This document shows, piece by piece, positions 1 through 7,086 of a DNA stretch of 10,406 nt. The position numbers and the translations under genes were made by a program. The DNA comes from Bacillota bacterium (GTDB taxonomy: Bacteria > Bacillota_A > Clostridia > Peptostreptococcales > Anaerovoracaceae). Each line of letters starts with the position of its first letter. Position 1 is the stretch's first letter. The notes beneath the pieces were generated by a model. It was not told the origin of the DNA. It saw only the letters and a list, made by a program, of their open reading frames with translations, and searched no databases. The stretch covers positions 1 through 10,406 of the forward strand of contig JAFTHD010000230.1 of assembly GCA_017457585.1 (NCBI GenBank). The letters are read 5' to 3'.

Positions 1-321
1 GATGTATCCTCTCACGATACATTCGATCGGGAGCATCTCCAGCTTCTTGCACATGGTTGCCTTCTTTGAGAACTTCTCCTGCTGGAAGAATTCAGGCATA
101 TCTGCGTTGTCTACCGAAATCAGGTGATTAGGAATGATGTCCTCTGTGAAGTCAAACCAGAACTTTGACATCTGCGTGAGAACCGCGCCCTTATCCACGA
201 TTTTGTTCTTGAGGATAACGTCAAAAGCGGATATTCTGTCCGTTGCGACCATGATAAGCGAATCGCCAAGGTCATAAATCTCTCTTACCTTACCTTCTTT
301 TACAGGTGAATACTCTTTCAT
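1..321 (-). CDS. purC: Phosphoribosylaminoimidazole-succinocarboxamide synthase (SAICAR synthetase), 5' part only
   Basis: Cytoplasmic enzyme of de novo purine synthesis that joins aspartate to CAIR using ATP. Only the first 107 codons are present; the gene leaves the window on the left. The translation opens MKEYSPVKEGKVREIYDLGD and continues with the ATDRISAFDV block (about residues 31-40), then VLTQMSKFWFDF. These are hallmark SAICAR synthetase N-terminal motifs (the KVRxIYDLG ATP-binding strand and the SAFD loop). The KFWFDF stretch resembles the longer form of the family (about 290 residues), so roughly two thirds is missing. The start is chosen because GGAGG lies just upstream in good spacing. 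It is divergent from the tetR operon and is probably a housekeeping neighbour rather than part of the pathway. Confidence 0.93.
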   Translation of the reverse strand, partial: MKEYSPVKEGKVREIYDLGDSLIMVATDRISAFDVILKNKIVDKGAVLTQMSKFWFDFTEDIIPNHLISVDNADMPEFFQQEKFSKKATMCKKLEMLPIECIVRGYI

Positions 322-357
322 TTTTACCTCCGCTGGTTCAAACAATAATACTAATTA

Positions 358-366
358 ATTATATCA
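358..366 (-). promoter_or_regulatory. Extended -10 promoter for purC
   Basis: On the minus strand the sequence TGATATAAT gives a perfect TATAAT (358-363) preceded by an extended -10 TG (365-366). No good -35 box is seen 17 bp upstream, which fits an extended -10 promoter. It lies about 37 bp upstream of the purC start codon. Confidence 0.55.
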
Positions 367-420
367 TAAAACCAGGTGTCCAGGCAGCACAATAATAAAC
401 CACTTTTTTCTTTTGAATCA

Positions 421-449
421 TTGACACGGGATTTGCCATGGGGTATAGT
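421..449 (+). promoter_or_regulatory. Consensus sigma-A promoter of the tetR-aldehyde dehydrogenase operon
   Basis: A perfect TTGACA (421-426) and TATAGT (444-449) are separated by exactly 17 bp. Transcription would start at about 456, at the left edge of the palindrome at 458-483. The promoter would serve tetR and, given the small gaps downstream, the whole set of six rightward genes. Confidence 0.8.
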
Positions 450-457
450 GTAATCAA

Positions 458-483
458 TCAAAGGTAATCGCGATTACCTTTGA
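458..483 (+). promoter_or_regulatory. Perfect 26-bp palindrome, probable TetR operator
   Basis: The half-site TCAAAGGTAATCG (458-470) is followed directly by its exact reverse complement (471-483), with no spacer and no mismatch. It sits at the predicted transcription start, between the -10 box and the ribosome binding site of the TetR-family gene. This is the classic place for an autoregulatory operator: a bound dimer would block the start of transcription. Binding by this TetR protein is inferred. Confidence 0.8.
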
Positions 484-503
484 CGAGAAGGAAAGGTAAA
501 CCC

Positions 504-1172
504 ATGAACACCAACGTCAGCAGGAAGCAGGAACTCATAAGAATAACCAATGAAATACTGCAGGAAGAGGGCAGAAGGGGCATCAGCATCAGAAGGATTT
601 CAGCCGAGGCCGGATGCACGAGTGCCGTCATATACAAGCACTTCGAGAACCTGGAGCATCTGATCATGCTGGCCTCCGTCCAGTTTCTCGTTCCATACAT
701 GAACAGACTCGCCCAGGTGTCTGCACGGAGAGATCTGTCGGGAATTCAGATGAACCTGATACTATGGTGGGAGTTCATAAGGGAGGCCTTCGACAAGAAG
801 GACTATTACGAGATGATGTTCGTAAGCGCAGGCAAGGACGAGATGAAGACCTGCGTTGAGGAGTACCTGAGAATTTTCGAGGGAGAGCTTGGATACGTGG
901 ACCCTGTGTCTGCCAGCATCCTCTTCAATAACAATATCCACGAAAGAGAGCAGATCAGGCTCAGACAGGCGACTGAAGAAGGACTGATCACTGAAGATAA
1001 CGCGGAAGTTCTCAGTGAACTTACGGAGGCGGTCTTCATAGGAAGGCTGACAAAGCATGACGAGGACGCAGGAGACGCACAGGAATGCTGCAGACTTATC
1101 TTCAGTCTTTATGAAAAGTATGTAAACCAGGGCACGGACCTGGATATAGGAAATCCGGAAATGACGGAGTAA
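504..1172 (+). CDS. TetR/AcrR-family transcriptional regulator
   Basis: A 222-residue DNA-binding repressor. The N-terminal helix-turn-helix is clear: ISIRRISAEAGCTSAVIYKHF at about residues 27-47 is the usual TetR recognition segment, including the YKHF ending. The C-terminal ligand and dimerisation domain (about 50-222) is divergent, as expected for this family, so the inducer cannot be predicted. The ATG at 504 is chosen because AAGGAAAGG lies just upstream. An in-frame TTG at 480 would place the start inside the palindrome and has no ribosome binding site. The gene ends 16 bp before the aldehyde dehydrogenase, so it is first in the operon and probably represses both itself and the catabolic genes until a pathway metabolite binds. 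Confidence 0.9.
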   Translation: MNTNVSRKQELIRITNEILQEEGRRGISIRRISAEAGCTSAVIYKHFENLEHLIMLASVQFLVPYMNRLAQVSARRDLSGIQMNLILWWEFIREAFDKKDYYEMMFVSAGKDEMKTCVEEYLRIFEGELGYVDPVSASILFNNNIHEREQIRLRQATEEGLITEDNAEVLSELTEAVFIGRLTKHDEDAGDAQECCRLIFSLYEKYVNQGTDLDIGNPEMTE

Positions 1173-1188
1173 ACGAAAGGAGCACTTT

Positions 1189-2685
1189 ATGAGTAACTAC
1201 ACACCAAAACTTGAATGGGCTAAAGAGTGGCTTAGCGAGACGAAGAAACCGTACATCGGCGGCAAGTTCATCGAACCTCACGGGCCTGTTCTCGAATCGA
1301 TCAATCCGGCAACAGGAGAGGTGATTGGTCACGTTGCTACATGCACTGAAGAAGACGTGAATGCAGCAGTTGCAGCAGCAAGAGACGCCTTTGACAACGG
1401 CCCTTGGACCAGCACCATCAGCCACAAGGAGAGAGGCCTTATCATGAGAAAGCTGTCGCAGATCCTGAGAGACCACGTGGAAGAGCTGGGAACCCTCGAA
1501 GCACTGGATAACGGCAAGACTTTCCAGGAAGGCTGTGAGGATACCATAAACGTTGCAGACTTCTTAGATTACTACTCCGGTTGGGCAGACAAGTACTACG
1601 GCGAGGTAAACCCTGTAGGAGGAGACTTCTTCTCCTATACAGTCAGGGAGCCGGTAGGCGTATGCGGACAGATCGTGCCTTGGAACTACCCTATGGACAT
1701 GGCAGGATACAAGATCGCACCTGCTCTTGCAATGAGAAACACCATCGTTTTCAAGTCTTCCAGCCACACCATGTTCTCCATGATCAGAACTGCGGAACTC
1801 TTTGATGAGTCGGGGCTTCTGCCGACAGGCGTATTCAACCTGATTACGGGGAGAGGCAGCATCGGAACGTACCTGACAGCCCACAACGATGTTGATAAGG
1901 TGGCATTCACCGGAAGTACTGCAGTAGGAAGAAAGCTCATCCACGATTCAGCAGATTCCAACCTGAAGCACGTGAGCCTGGAGCTGGGCGGCAAGTCGGC
2001 CAACATCATCTTTGACGACTACCCTGATCTGGACTGGGCTATCGAGAGATCTTTCGTAGCCATGTTCTCAGGCAAAGGCGAGAAGTGCTCCGAGCCGACA
2101 CGTCTCCTGGTACAGAGAAGCATATACGAAAAGGTTCTTGACGGTATGGTAGAGTACGCAAAGAAGAACTGGAAGGTTGGCGATCCGTTCGATCCTGAAA
2201 CCACGCAGGGTGCACAGGTGAACAAGGAACAGTTTGACAGAATCATGGAATACATCGAAATCGGTAAGGAAGAGGGCGCAAGACTCGTTCTCGGCGGCGA
2301 CAGAAACGTTGAGGGAGACAATGCAAAGGGTTACTTCATCAACCCTACGATCTTTGCAGACTGCACCAACGACATGAGAATATGTCAGGAAGAGATCTTC
2401 GGGCCTGTCCTTGCAGTGATTCCGTTCGATACAGAGGAAGAGGCCGTTGCAATCGCCAACGATACGACCTACGGCCTGGCAGCAGGCTTCTGGACGGGCG
2501 ACGTATCGAGAACCCAGAGAGTCGCCAACCAGCTTCAGGCTGGCCAGATTTTCATCAACAAGTACGGCTGTTATGAGCACACGAGCCCGTTTGGCGGATA
2601 CAAGCAGAGCGGCTGGGGAATGGAATGCGGCAACCTGTCACTGGATCTCTACACGAAGAGAAAGTCAATCTGGTACGCATATTAA
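1189..2685 (+). CDS. NAD(P)+-dependent aldehyde dehydrogenase
   Basis: Oxidises an aldehyde to a carboxylic acid in the cytoplasm. The 498-residue length is typical of the superfamily. Visible catalytic parts are PWNYP with Asn166, the cofactor lysine Lys189, the FTGSTAVG nucleotide loop (240-247), the ELGGK motif with general base Glu265, the nucleophile Cys300 in GEKCSEPTR, EEIFGP with Glu402, and the C-terminal SPFGGYKQSG signature. One oddity: the segment after Lys189 reads KSSSHT where most members have K-P-x-E-x-T. The glutamate that usually contacts the adenine ribose is therefore absent, which may loosen NAD over NADP preference (inference). AAAGGAG (1176-1182) supports the start. It lies directly downstream of tetR and upstream of an alcohol dehydrogenase, so the pair probably handles an aldehyde released in the pathway, for example glycolaldehyde or lactaldehyde if the aldolase acts as predicted. 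The substrate is not determined. Confidence 0.92.
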   Translation: MSNYTPKLEWAKEWLSETKKPYIGGKFIEPHGPVLESINPATGEVIGHVATCTEEDVNAAVAAARDAFDNGPWTSTISHKERGLIMRKLSQILRDHVEELGTLEALDNGKTFQEGCEDTINVADFLDYYSGWADKYYGEVNPVGGDFFSYTVREPVGVCGQIVPWNYPMDMAGYKIAPALAMRNTIVFKSSSHTMFSMIRTAELFDESGLLPTGVFNLITGRGSIGTYLTAHNDVDKVAFTGSTAVGRKLIHDSADSNLKHVSLELGGKSANIIFDDYPDLDWAIERSFVAMFSGKGEKCSEPTRLLVQRSIYEKVLDGMVEYAKKNWKVGDPFDPETTQGAQVNKEQFDRIMEYIEIGKEEGARLVLGGDRNVEGDNAKGYFINPTIFADCTNDMRICQEEIFGPVLAVIPFDTEEEAVAIANDTTYGLAAGFWTGDVSRTQRVANQLQAGQIFINKYGCYEHTSPFGGYKQSGWGMECGNLSLDLYTKRKSIWYAY

Positions 2686-2686
2686 T

Positions 2687-2731
2687 CGGTAATCGGAACG
2701 GTAGAACGGTAAAGGTTTAATGGTAAAGGAG
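2687..2731 (+). repeat. Short direct repeats of GGTAA type in the ALDH-ADH gap
   Basis: The 54-bp gap holds four GGTA-type units, at 2688, 2700, 2708 and 2722. They include a perfect tandem GAACGGTA pair (2696-2703 and 2704-2711) and two copies of GGTAAAGG (2708-2715 and 2722-2729). The second GGTAAAGG forms the alcohol dehydrogenase ribosome binding site. The first GGTAAAGG is followed by an ATG (2720) opening a seven-codon frame whose TGA (2741-2743) overlaps the dehydrogenase ATG. This may be slippage-derived or a translational-coupling device; nothing proves function. Confidence 0.45.
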
Positions 2732-2739
2732 AAACGGAT

Positions 2740-3861
2740 ATGAAGATGAAAGCAGCCGTAATGGAAGAAGCGAACAAGCCTTTAGTAATAAAAGAAATGG
2801 AACTGGATCCGCCGAAGTCAAACGAGGTTCTCGTAAAGATCCTGGCGACGGCAGTATGCCACAGCGACCTGAACGGACTTGAGGATACGACAGCGCCCGT
2901 TCCTATGATTCTGGGACACGAGGGATGCGGCATCGTAGTTGAAGTCGGCGATAACGTTAAAACTTGCAAAGTCGGCGATAAGGTTGTCCTCAGCTGGGAT
3001 CCGGCATGCGGCACATGCCCTTACTGCAGAGTAGGCAAGACCCACCTTTGTGAGTCCGCATTCGGACCGATGTTCGGAGGAACACTCCTGGATGATACGT
3101 CGAGACTTCACACAAAGAGCGGCGGAAATGCATACCACTATTCCCTGCTGTCAACCTTTGCTGAGTACACGGTAGTTCCTGAGATGAGCTGCATTCCTGT
3201 AGACCCTGAGATTCCAAGTGCACAGGCCTGCATGATTGGATGCGGAGTCGCAACGGGATACGGTGCTGCAGTAAAGGCTGCAAAGGTAGAACCGGGTTCA
3301 TCGGTAGCTGTATTCGGACTGGGCGGCGTAGGAACGAACGCAATCCAGGGAGCAAGACTTGCCGGAGCAAGCACCGTTATCGCATGCGACATCAAGGACA
3401 AGAACCTGGAAAAGGCAAAGAAGTACGGTGCAACGCACACCATCAATACGCTGAAAGTTCCTGACGTTCCTGCAGCCATCGCTGAGATCTGCGAGGGAAT
3501 CGGCGCTGACTCTGCAATCGCCGGCACAGGAAATACCATGGTAGGCGCAATGGCATACAACAGCATCAGAAAGGGCGGCACGACCGTAGTGATCGGAGCA
3601 TATCCGGGAGACGGCAAGATTACCCTTCCGGCAGGCGGCTTCCACAGAACTGCAAAGGTTCTCAGGGGTTCCTTCTACGGCGACGTGAATCCGTTCGACG
3701 ATTTCCCGAAGATCGCCAAGATGTACATGGACGGCAAGTACGACCTTGACAGCCTCATCATCGAGAAGATCAAACTGGAGGACATCAACAGAGCTTTCGA
3801 CGCTTTCCACGATCCTGATGGGGACAACATGGGAAGATATATCATCGAATTTGACGAATAA
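2740..3861 (+). CDS. Zinc-dependent medium-chain alcohol dehydrogenase (MDR superfamily)
   Basis: A 373-residue cytoplasmic enzyme interconverting an alcohol and an aldehyde or ketone. Catalytic zinc ligands are Cys40 (VCHSD), His60 with Glu61 (LGHEGCG) and Cys168 (GCGVATGYGAA). The structural zinc lobe is intact, with Cys90, Cys93, Cys96 and Cys104. The Rossmann motif GLGGVG spans 193-198, and Asp217 at the end of the second strand (ACDIKD) points to NAD rather than NADP. Overall layout, including the HTKSGGNAYHY stretch, resembles class III-like and NDMA- or mycothiol-dependent dehydrogenases, but the region before GHEG is shorter and thiol-adduct specificity is not supported. AAAGGAG (2725-2731) fixes the start. 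Next to the aldehyde dehydrogenase, it could form or remove the same aldehyde, balancing NADH in a fermenting cell (inference). Confidence 0.92.
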   Translation: MKMKAAVMEEANKPLVIKEMELDPPKSNEVLVKILATAVCHSDLNGLEDTTAPVPMILGHEGCGIVVEVGDNVKTCKVGDKVVLSWDPACGTCPYCRVGKTHLCESAFGPMFGGTLLDDTSRLHTKSGGNAYHYSLLSTFAEYTVVPEMSCIPVDPEIPSAQACMIGCGVATGYGAAVKAAKVEPGSSVAVFGLGGVGTNAIQGARLAGASTVIACDIKDKNLEKAKKYGATHTINTLKVPDVPAAIAEICEGIGADSAIAGTGNTMVGAMAYNSIRKGGTTVVIGAYPGDGKITLPAGGFHRTAKVLRGSFYGDVNPFDDFPKIAKMYMDGKYDLDSLIIEKIKLEDINRAFDAFHDPDGDNMGRYIIEFDE

Positions 3862-3889
3862 CGAAATAAGAGCTAATCGGGAGAATAAA

Positions 3890-5161
3890 ATGGAAAGCGA
3901 AGTACTATACGGGGAGCAGACCAAGCTTACAGCCAGAAACATGACCTTCAGCGACTGGAAGCTGAAACACTTCCCGGAGTTTATCGACGCGGCATTAAAC
4001 ATTAAAGCTGCATGCGTTATTGCCAACTTCAGAGCCGGAGAACTTTCCGAGGAGAAGAAGGACGCCATCGTTGCCGCCTGCAAAGAACTGAGATTGGGGA
4101 AATACAGAAATCAGTTCATCGTCGACGTATTTCACGGCGGCGGCGGCATCGGTATCAACATGAACTTCAACGAGGTAATTGCCAATAAGGCCGGCCATGA
4201 CGTTCATCCTGTGGACGATGTGAACATGAATCAGTCCACGTCCGACTTTTGCCATACTGCGATGAGACTGGCGCTGATCTATACGACAAGATCCCTGGTC
4301 GGCGTGCTGGACAGCATGTCGGAGACGGCCGCCGCCAAAATTGAAGAGTTCAAACCCTACACCACCATAGCCAGAACTTGCTGGCAGGACGGTATGCAGG
4401 TTGAAGCCTCAGCACTTTTTGAAGGATTCAAGCAGGCTCTCGATTTCAGGACAGAGGCCTTCAACAGCAGCTTCCACGAATTGAGATGGATCATCATGGG
4501 GTACACCGTAATCGGAACGGGAACTGGAGCGAGCAAAGCCTACAAAGCGGAGATTGAGCAGGCGCTGAGAGAGTATACGGAGCTTCCTCTCGAGATGACG
4601 GAAAAGCCGTACGTTCACGCTCAGTACCCGTACGACCTGGTTCAGGTTTCCGAGCAGATCAAGATGCTCTCCGGTATTCTGTCGAAGCTTGCAAGAGACG
4701 TCAGAATACTGTCATCCGGTCCTGAGACCGGGCTTCACGAGTGGAATATTCCTGCGGTGCAGAAGGGCTCTTCCTTCTTCCCGGGCAAGGTAAATCCTGT
4801 AATCCCGGAGATGATGATCCAGTGCGATATGCTGGTGGCAGGGAATAACTCCATTATGCAGACAGCACTCTCCATTGGTGAGGTTCATCTGAACGTTTGG
4901 GAGGAGATGATGGGCTTCCTGCTCCTTCAGAACGTAAGAATGCTGAGGCGTGCCACGAGGTCCTTCAACAGAAGGTGTGTTGCAGGAATTACCCTCGACA
5001 TGGAAACCATGGGAAGATATGCTAACGCAAGCATTCCGCTTGTGGTAAAATACAAAGAGGAATACGGTTATGAGAAGCTTTCCGAGAGGATTAAAAGAGA
5101 AGGTTTAAAGGGTGTAGTGGCAGCTATCAAGGATAGCCGAAGCAAAAGAAAGGATAAGTAA
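3890..5161 (+). CDS. Divergent aspartase/fumarase-superfamily lyase
   Basis: A 423-residue member of the superfamily that eliminates amine or water (or a larger amine) to give fumarate-type products; active enzymes are homotetramers. The superfamily loop GSSFFPGKVNP (293-303) is intact, with catalytic-base serine Ser294, Lys300 and Asn302. The NMNFNEVIAN (90-99) and VNMNQSTSD (111-119) blocks are closest to aspartase. Several conserved pocket residues differ: the threonine of G-T-x-x-NMN is Ile87, the asparagine of QSTND is Ser118, the histidine or glutamine of GRT(H/Q)LQD is Cys164, and the asparagine of GTGxN is Gly213. It is also shorter than typical class II fumarase or aspartase (about 460-470) at both ends. 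I therefore assign the fold but not the substrate. GGGAG (3879-3883) before the ATG at 3890 decides the start; the frame stays open upstream but overlaps the dehydrogenase. The malic enzyme follows 2 bp later, suggesting a fumarate or malate-like product. Confidence 0.85.
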   Translation: MESEVLYGEQTKLTARNMTFSDWKLKHFPEFIDAALNIKAACVIANFRAGELSEEKKDAIVAACKELRLGKYRNQFIVDVFHGGGGIGINMNFNEVIANKAGHDVHPVDDVNMNQSTSDFCHTAMRLALIYTTRSLVGVLDSMSETAAAKIEEFKPYTTIARTCWQDGMQVEASALFEGFKQALDFRTEAFNSSFHELRWIIMGYTVIGTGTGASKAYKAEIEQALREYTELPLEMTEKPYVHAQYPYDLVQVSEQIKMLSGILSKLARDVRILSSGPETGLHEWNIPAVQKGSSFFPGKVNPVIPEMMIQCDMLVAGNNSIMQTALSIGEVHLNVWEEMMGFLLLQNVRMLRRATRSFNRRCVAGITLDMETMGRYANASIPLVVKYKEEYGYEKLSERIKREGLKGVVAAIKDSRSKRKDK

Positions 5162-5163
5162 TA

Positions 5164-6339
5164 ATGGATTATGCAAAGGAATCCCTGAAACTTCACGAAC
5201 AGTGGAAGGGTAAGTTGGAAATTATCGCTACAGTTCCTGTTGAAAATGAGCAGGATCTCTCGCTGGCGTATACACCGGGCGTTGCCCAGCCTTGTCTTGA
5301 GATTCAGAAGGACTTGAGCAAGAGCTATGATCTTACAGGTCGTCATAACCTGTGCGCCGTTATAACAGACGGATCGGCAGTTCTCGGCCTGGGAGATATA
5401 GGCCCTGAAGCAGGCATGCCTGTAATGGAAGGAAAATGCGTTCTCTTCAAAGCCTTCGGCGATGTGGACGCAATCCCTCTCTGCGTGAAGTCAAAGGACG
5501 TTGATGAATTCGTAAACGCAGTATACCTTATGTCAGGATCTTTTGGCGGAATTAACCTGGAGGATATATCGGCACCGCGATGCTTTGAGATTGAGAGAAA
5601 GCTCAAAGAGAAGTGCGACATTCCAATCTTCCACGATGACCAGCACGGAACTGCTGTCATAACACTGGCAGGCCTTACAAATGCCCTTAAGATAGTAGGC
5701 AAAAAACTTGATGAGATCAAGGTCGTAACATCGGGCGCAGGTGCAGCGGCAGTTGCCATCGTAAAGCTGCTGCTGTCCGCAGGCGTAAAGAATGTTGTTA
5801 TGTGTGACCGAAAGGGCGCAATCTACGAAGGAAGAGAAGGGCTCAACTGGATCAAGGAAGAGATGGCCGCCGTTACGAATCAGGACAAGGTTTCAGGTCC
5901 TCTCGAAGAGGCGATTAAGGGCGCCGACGTATTCATCGGCGTTTCGGCTCCTGGAACTGTTACAAAGGAAATGGTCGCTTCCATGAACAAAGACGCTATC
6001 ATCTTCGCCTGCGCGAACCCTACGCCTGAGATTTTCCCAGACGAAGCAAAGGCCGGCGGTGCAAGGGTGGTTGCTACAGGTAGATCGGATTATCCGAACC
6101 AGATCAACAACGTACTGGCATTCCCTGGAATCTTCAGAGGAACTTTCGATGTGAGAGCCACTGATATCAACGAGGAGATGAAGGTTGCAGCGGCAAAGGC
6201 TCTGGCTGATCTCATTTCGGACGAAGATCTCACTGAGGATTACATCATCCCTAAGGCATTCGACAAGAGGGTAGGGCCGGCAGTTGCAAAGGCAGTTGCG
6301 GAGGCTGCTGTAGCGAGCGGTGTAGCCACGCTGAAATAA
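5164..6339 (+). CDS. Malic enzyme, short bacterial form (malate to pyruvate plus CO2)
   Basis: Oxidative decarboxylation of L-malate to pyruvate with reduction of NAD(P)+, needing a divalent metal. The 391 residues match the short prokaryotic form without the phosphotransacetylase-like extension. Key residues are Tyr36 in LAYTPGVAQPC, catalytic Lys91 in EGKCVLFK, metal ligands Glu133 and Asp134 in GGINLEDI and Asp158 in FHDDQHGTA, and the Rossmann loop SGAGAAA (190-196). Asp215 after the second strand favours NAD (inference). The ACANPTPEI and NNVLAFPGIFRG segments are also typical. It starts only 2 bp after the lyase stop, with AAAGGA (5149-5154) inside the lyase end, so the two are probably translationally coupled. 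It would feed a C4 acid from the lyase into pyruvate. Confidence 0.94.
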   Translation: MDYAKESLKLHEQWKGKLEIIATVPVENEQDLSLAYTPGVAQPCLEIQKDLSKSYDLTGRHNLCAVITDGSAVLGLGDIGPEAGMPVMEGKCVLFKAFGDVDAIPLCVKSKDVDEFVNAVYLMSGSFGGINLEDISAPRCFEIERKLKEKCDIPIFHDDQHGTAVITLAGLTNALKIVGKKLDEIKVVTSGAGAAAVAIVKLLLSAGVKNVVMCDRKGAIYEGREGLNWIKEEMAAVTNQDKVSGPLEEAIKGADVFIGVSAPGTVTKEMVASMNKDAIIFACANPTPEIFPDEAKAGGARVVATGRSDYPNQINNVLAFPGIFRGTFDVRATDINEEMKVAAAKALADLISDEDLTEDYIIPKAFDKRVGPAVAKAVAEAAVASGVATLK

Positions 6340-6348
6340 ACAGGACAA

Positions 6349-6996
6349 ATGGACGAGCAGAGAATCAGAGAAGAGATTATAAGGATAGTCAGAGCTGAAT
6401 ATAGAAACGGCATGGTGAACATGTTCGAAGGCAATGTTTCTGCAAGGCTGGGAGACCGATTCTTTATAACTCCCTCTCAGGTGGCAAAGGAAGACATGAC
6501 GCCGGAGATGATTATAGAGATTGATGCCGGCGGGGATATCGTCTCTGCTATGGAGGGCATGAAGCCTTCCTCTGAGCGGATGATGCACCTTGAGGTATAC
6601 AGGCTCAGACCGGAGGTCATGGCGGTCGTTCACAATCACAGTGTATACGCAACGGCTTTCGCCATGAACGGAATGCCTATTGAGACGGACAGGCTGACGG
6701 AAGCGAACATGATCATCGGGACGGTGCCTCTGGTGCCCTACGGGACTCCGGGGACAAGCCGCATATACGAGCATTTCTCCGATTACATAGGAGAAACCAA
6801 GAGCCTTCTGCTTGCAAACCACGGGCTCATCACCTATGGCAAAAGCCTGCAGCTGGCGTATTCCTATGCAGAGGCCATAGAAAAAATTGCGCACACCATA
6901 GCGGTATCGAAGTTATTGTGCGCGGATCCGGATGAAAGCACGGCGATTCCAAGTGATGAGCTGGCGATGCTCAGAGAAATGAGTCAAAACCACTGA
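6349..6996 (+). CDS. Class II aldolase/adducin-family protein (fuculose-phosphate aldolase-like)
   Basis: A 215-residue zinc-dependent aldolase-type enzyme, likely cleaving a phosphorylated ketose to dihydroxyacetone phosphate plus a short aldehyde; epimerases of the same fold cannot be excluded. The FEGNVSAR phosphate-loop motif lies at about 26-33. Metal ligands are His95 and His97 (VVHNHS) and His158 (LLANHG), and the catalytic acidic residue is Glu76 in KPSSERMMH. All are present, so the enzyme looks active, and the length matches L-fuculose-1-phosphate aldolase (about 215). The ribosome binding site is weak (AGGA at 6342-6345), so translation may rely on coupling to malic enzyme 9 bp upstream. 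It is last in the operon, and the kinase of the convergent operon is a natural supplier of a phosphorylated substrate. Confidence 0.88.
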   Translation: MDEQRIREEIIRIVRAEYRNGMVNMFEGNVSARLGDRFFITPSQVAKEDMTPEMIIEIDAGGDIVSAMEGMKPSSERMMHLEVYRLRPEVMAVVHNHSVYATAFAMNGMPIETDRLTEANMIIGTVPLVPYGTPGTSRIYEHFSDYIGETKSLLLANHGLITYGKSLQLAYSYAEAIEKIAHTIAVSKLLCADPDESTAIPSDELAMLREMSQNH

Positions 6997-7038
6997 CTAC
7001 GAACAGATTAACCCTGAACGATAATTAAGATGAAATAC

Positions 7039-7074
7039 AAAAGCAGGCCGGGCACGGAGCCCTGGCCTGCTTTT
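7039..7074. terminator. Bidirectional intrinsic terminator between convergent operons
   Basis: The left arm AAAAGCAGGCCGGGC (7039-7053) pairs with 7059-7074 around a 5-nt loop, with one bulged T at 7063. The A and T runs at the stem ends give a short U-tract in either direction. It lies 42 bp after the aldolase stop and 12 bp beyond the kinase stop, so it would end both operons. Confidence 0.9.
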
Positions 7075-7086
7075 GCAGTATCGGTG

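Noticed and set aside
458..483. The palindrome as an RNA terminator or riboswitch element
   Set aside because: It has no loop sequence and no following T-run, and it sits at the predicted transcription start, which fits a DNA operator much better.
480..503. TTG start eight codons upstream for the TetR gene
   Set aside because: It lies inside the palindrome, lacks a ribosome binding site and adds no conserved residues; ATG 504 has AAGGAAAGG upstream.
3746..3889. Upstream extension of the lyase reading frame, overlapping the alcohol dehydrogenase
   Set aside because: The frame is open, but the peptide has no family similarity, the overlap would be over 100 bp, and a good ribosome binding site lies just before ATG 3890.
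3298..4083. 261-codon open frame antisense to the alcohol dehydrogenase and lyase
   Set aside because: It is a shadow of two clear genes, with low-complexity Cys/Ser/Val-rich translation and no motifs.
5893..6894. 333-codon open frame antisense to malic enzyme and the aldolase
   Set aside because: It overlaps two confidently identified genes on the other strand, its translation resembles no protein family, and it has no plausible ribosome binding site. It is a codon-bias shadow.
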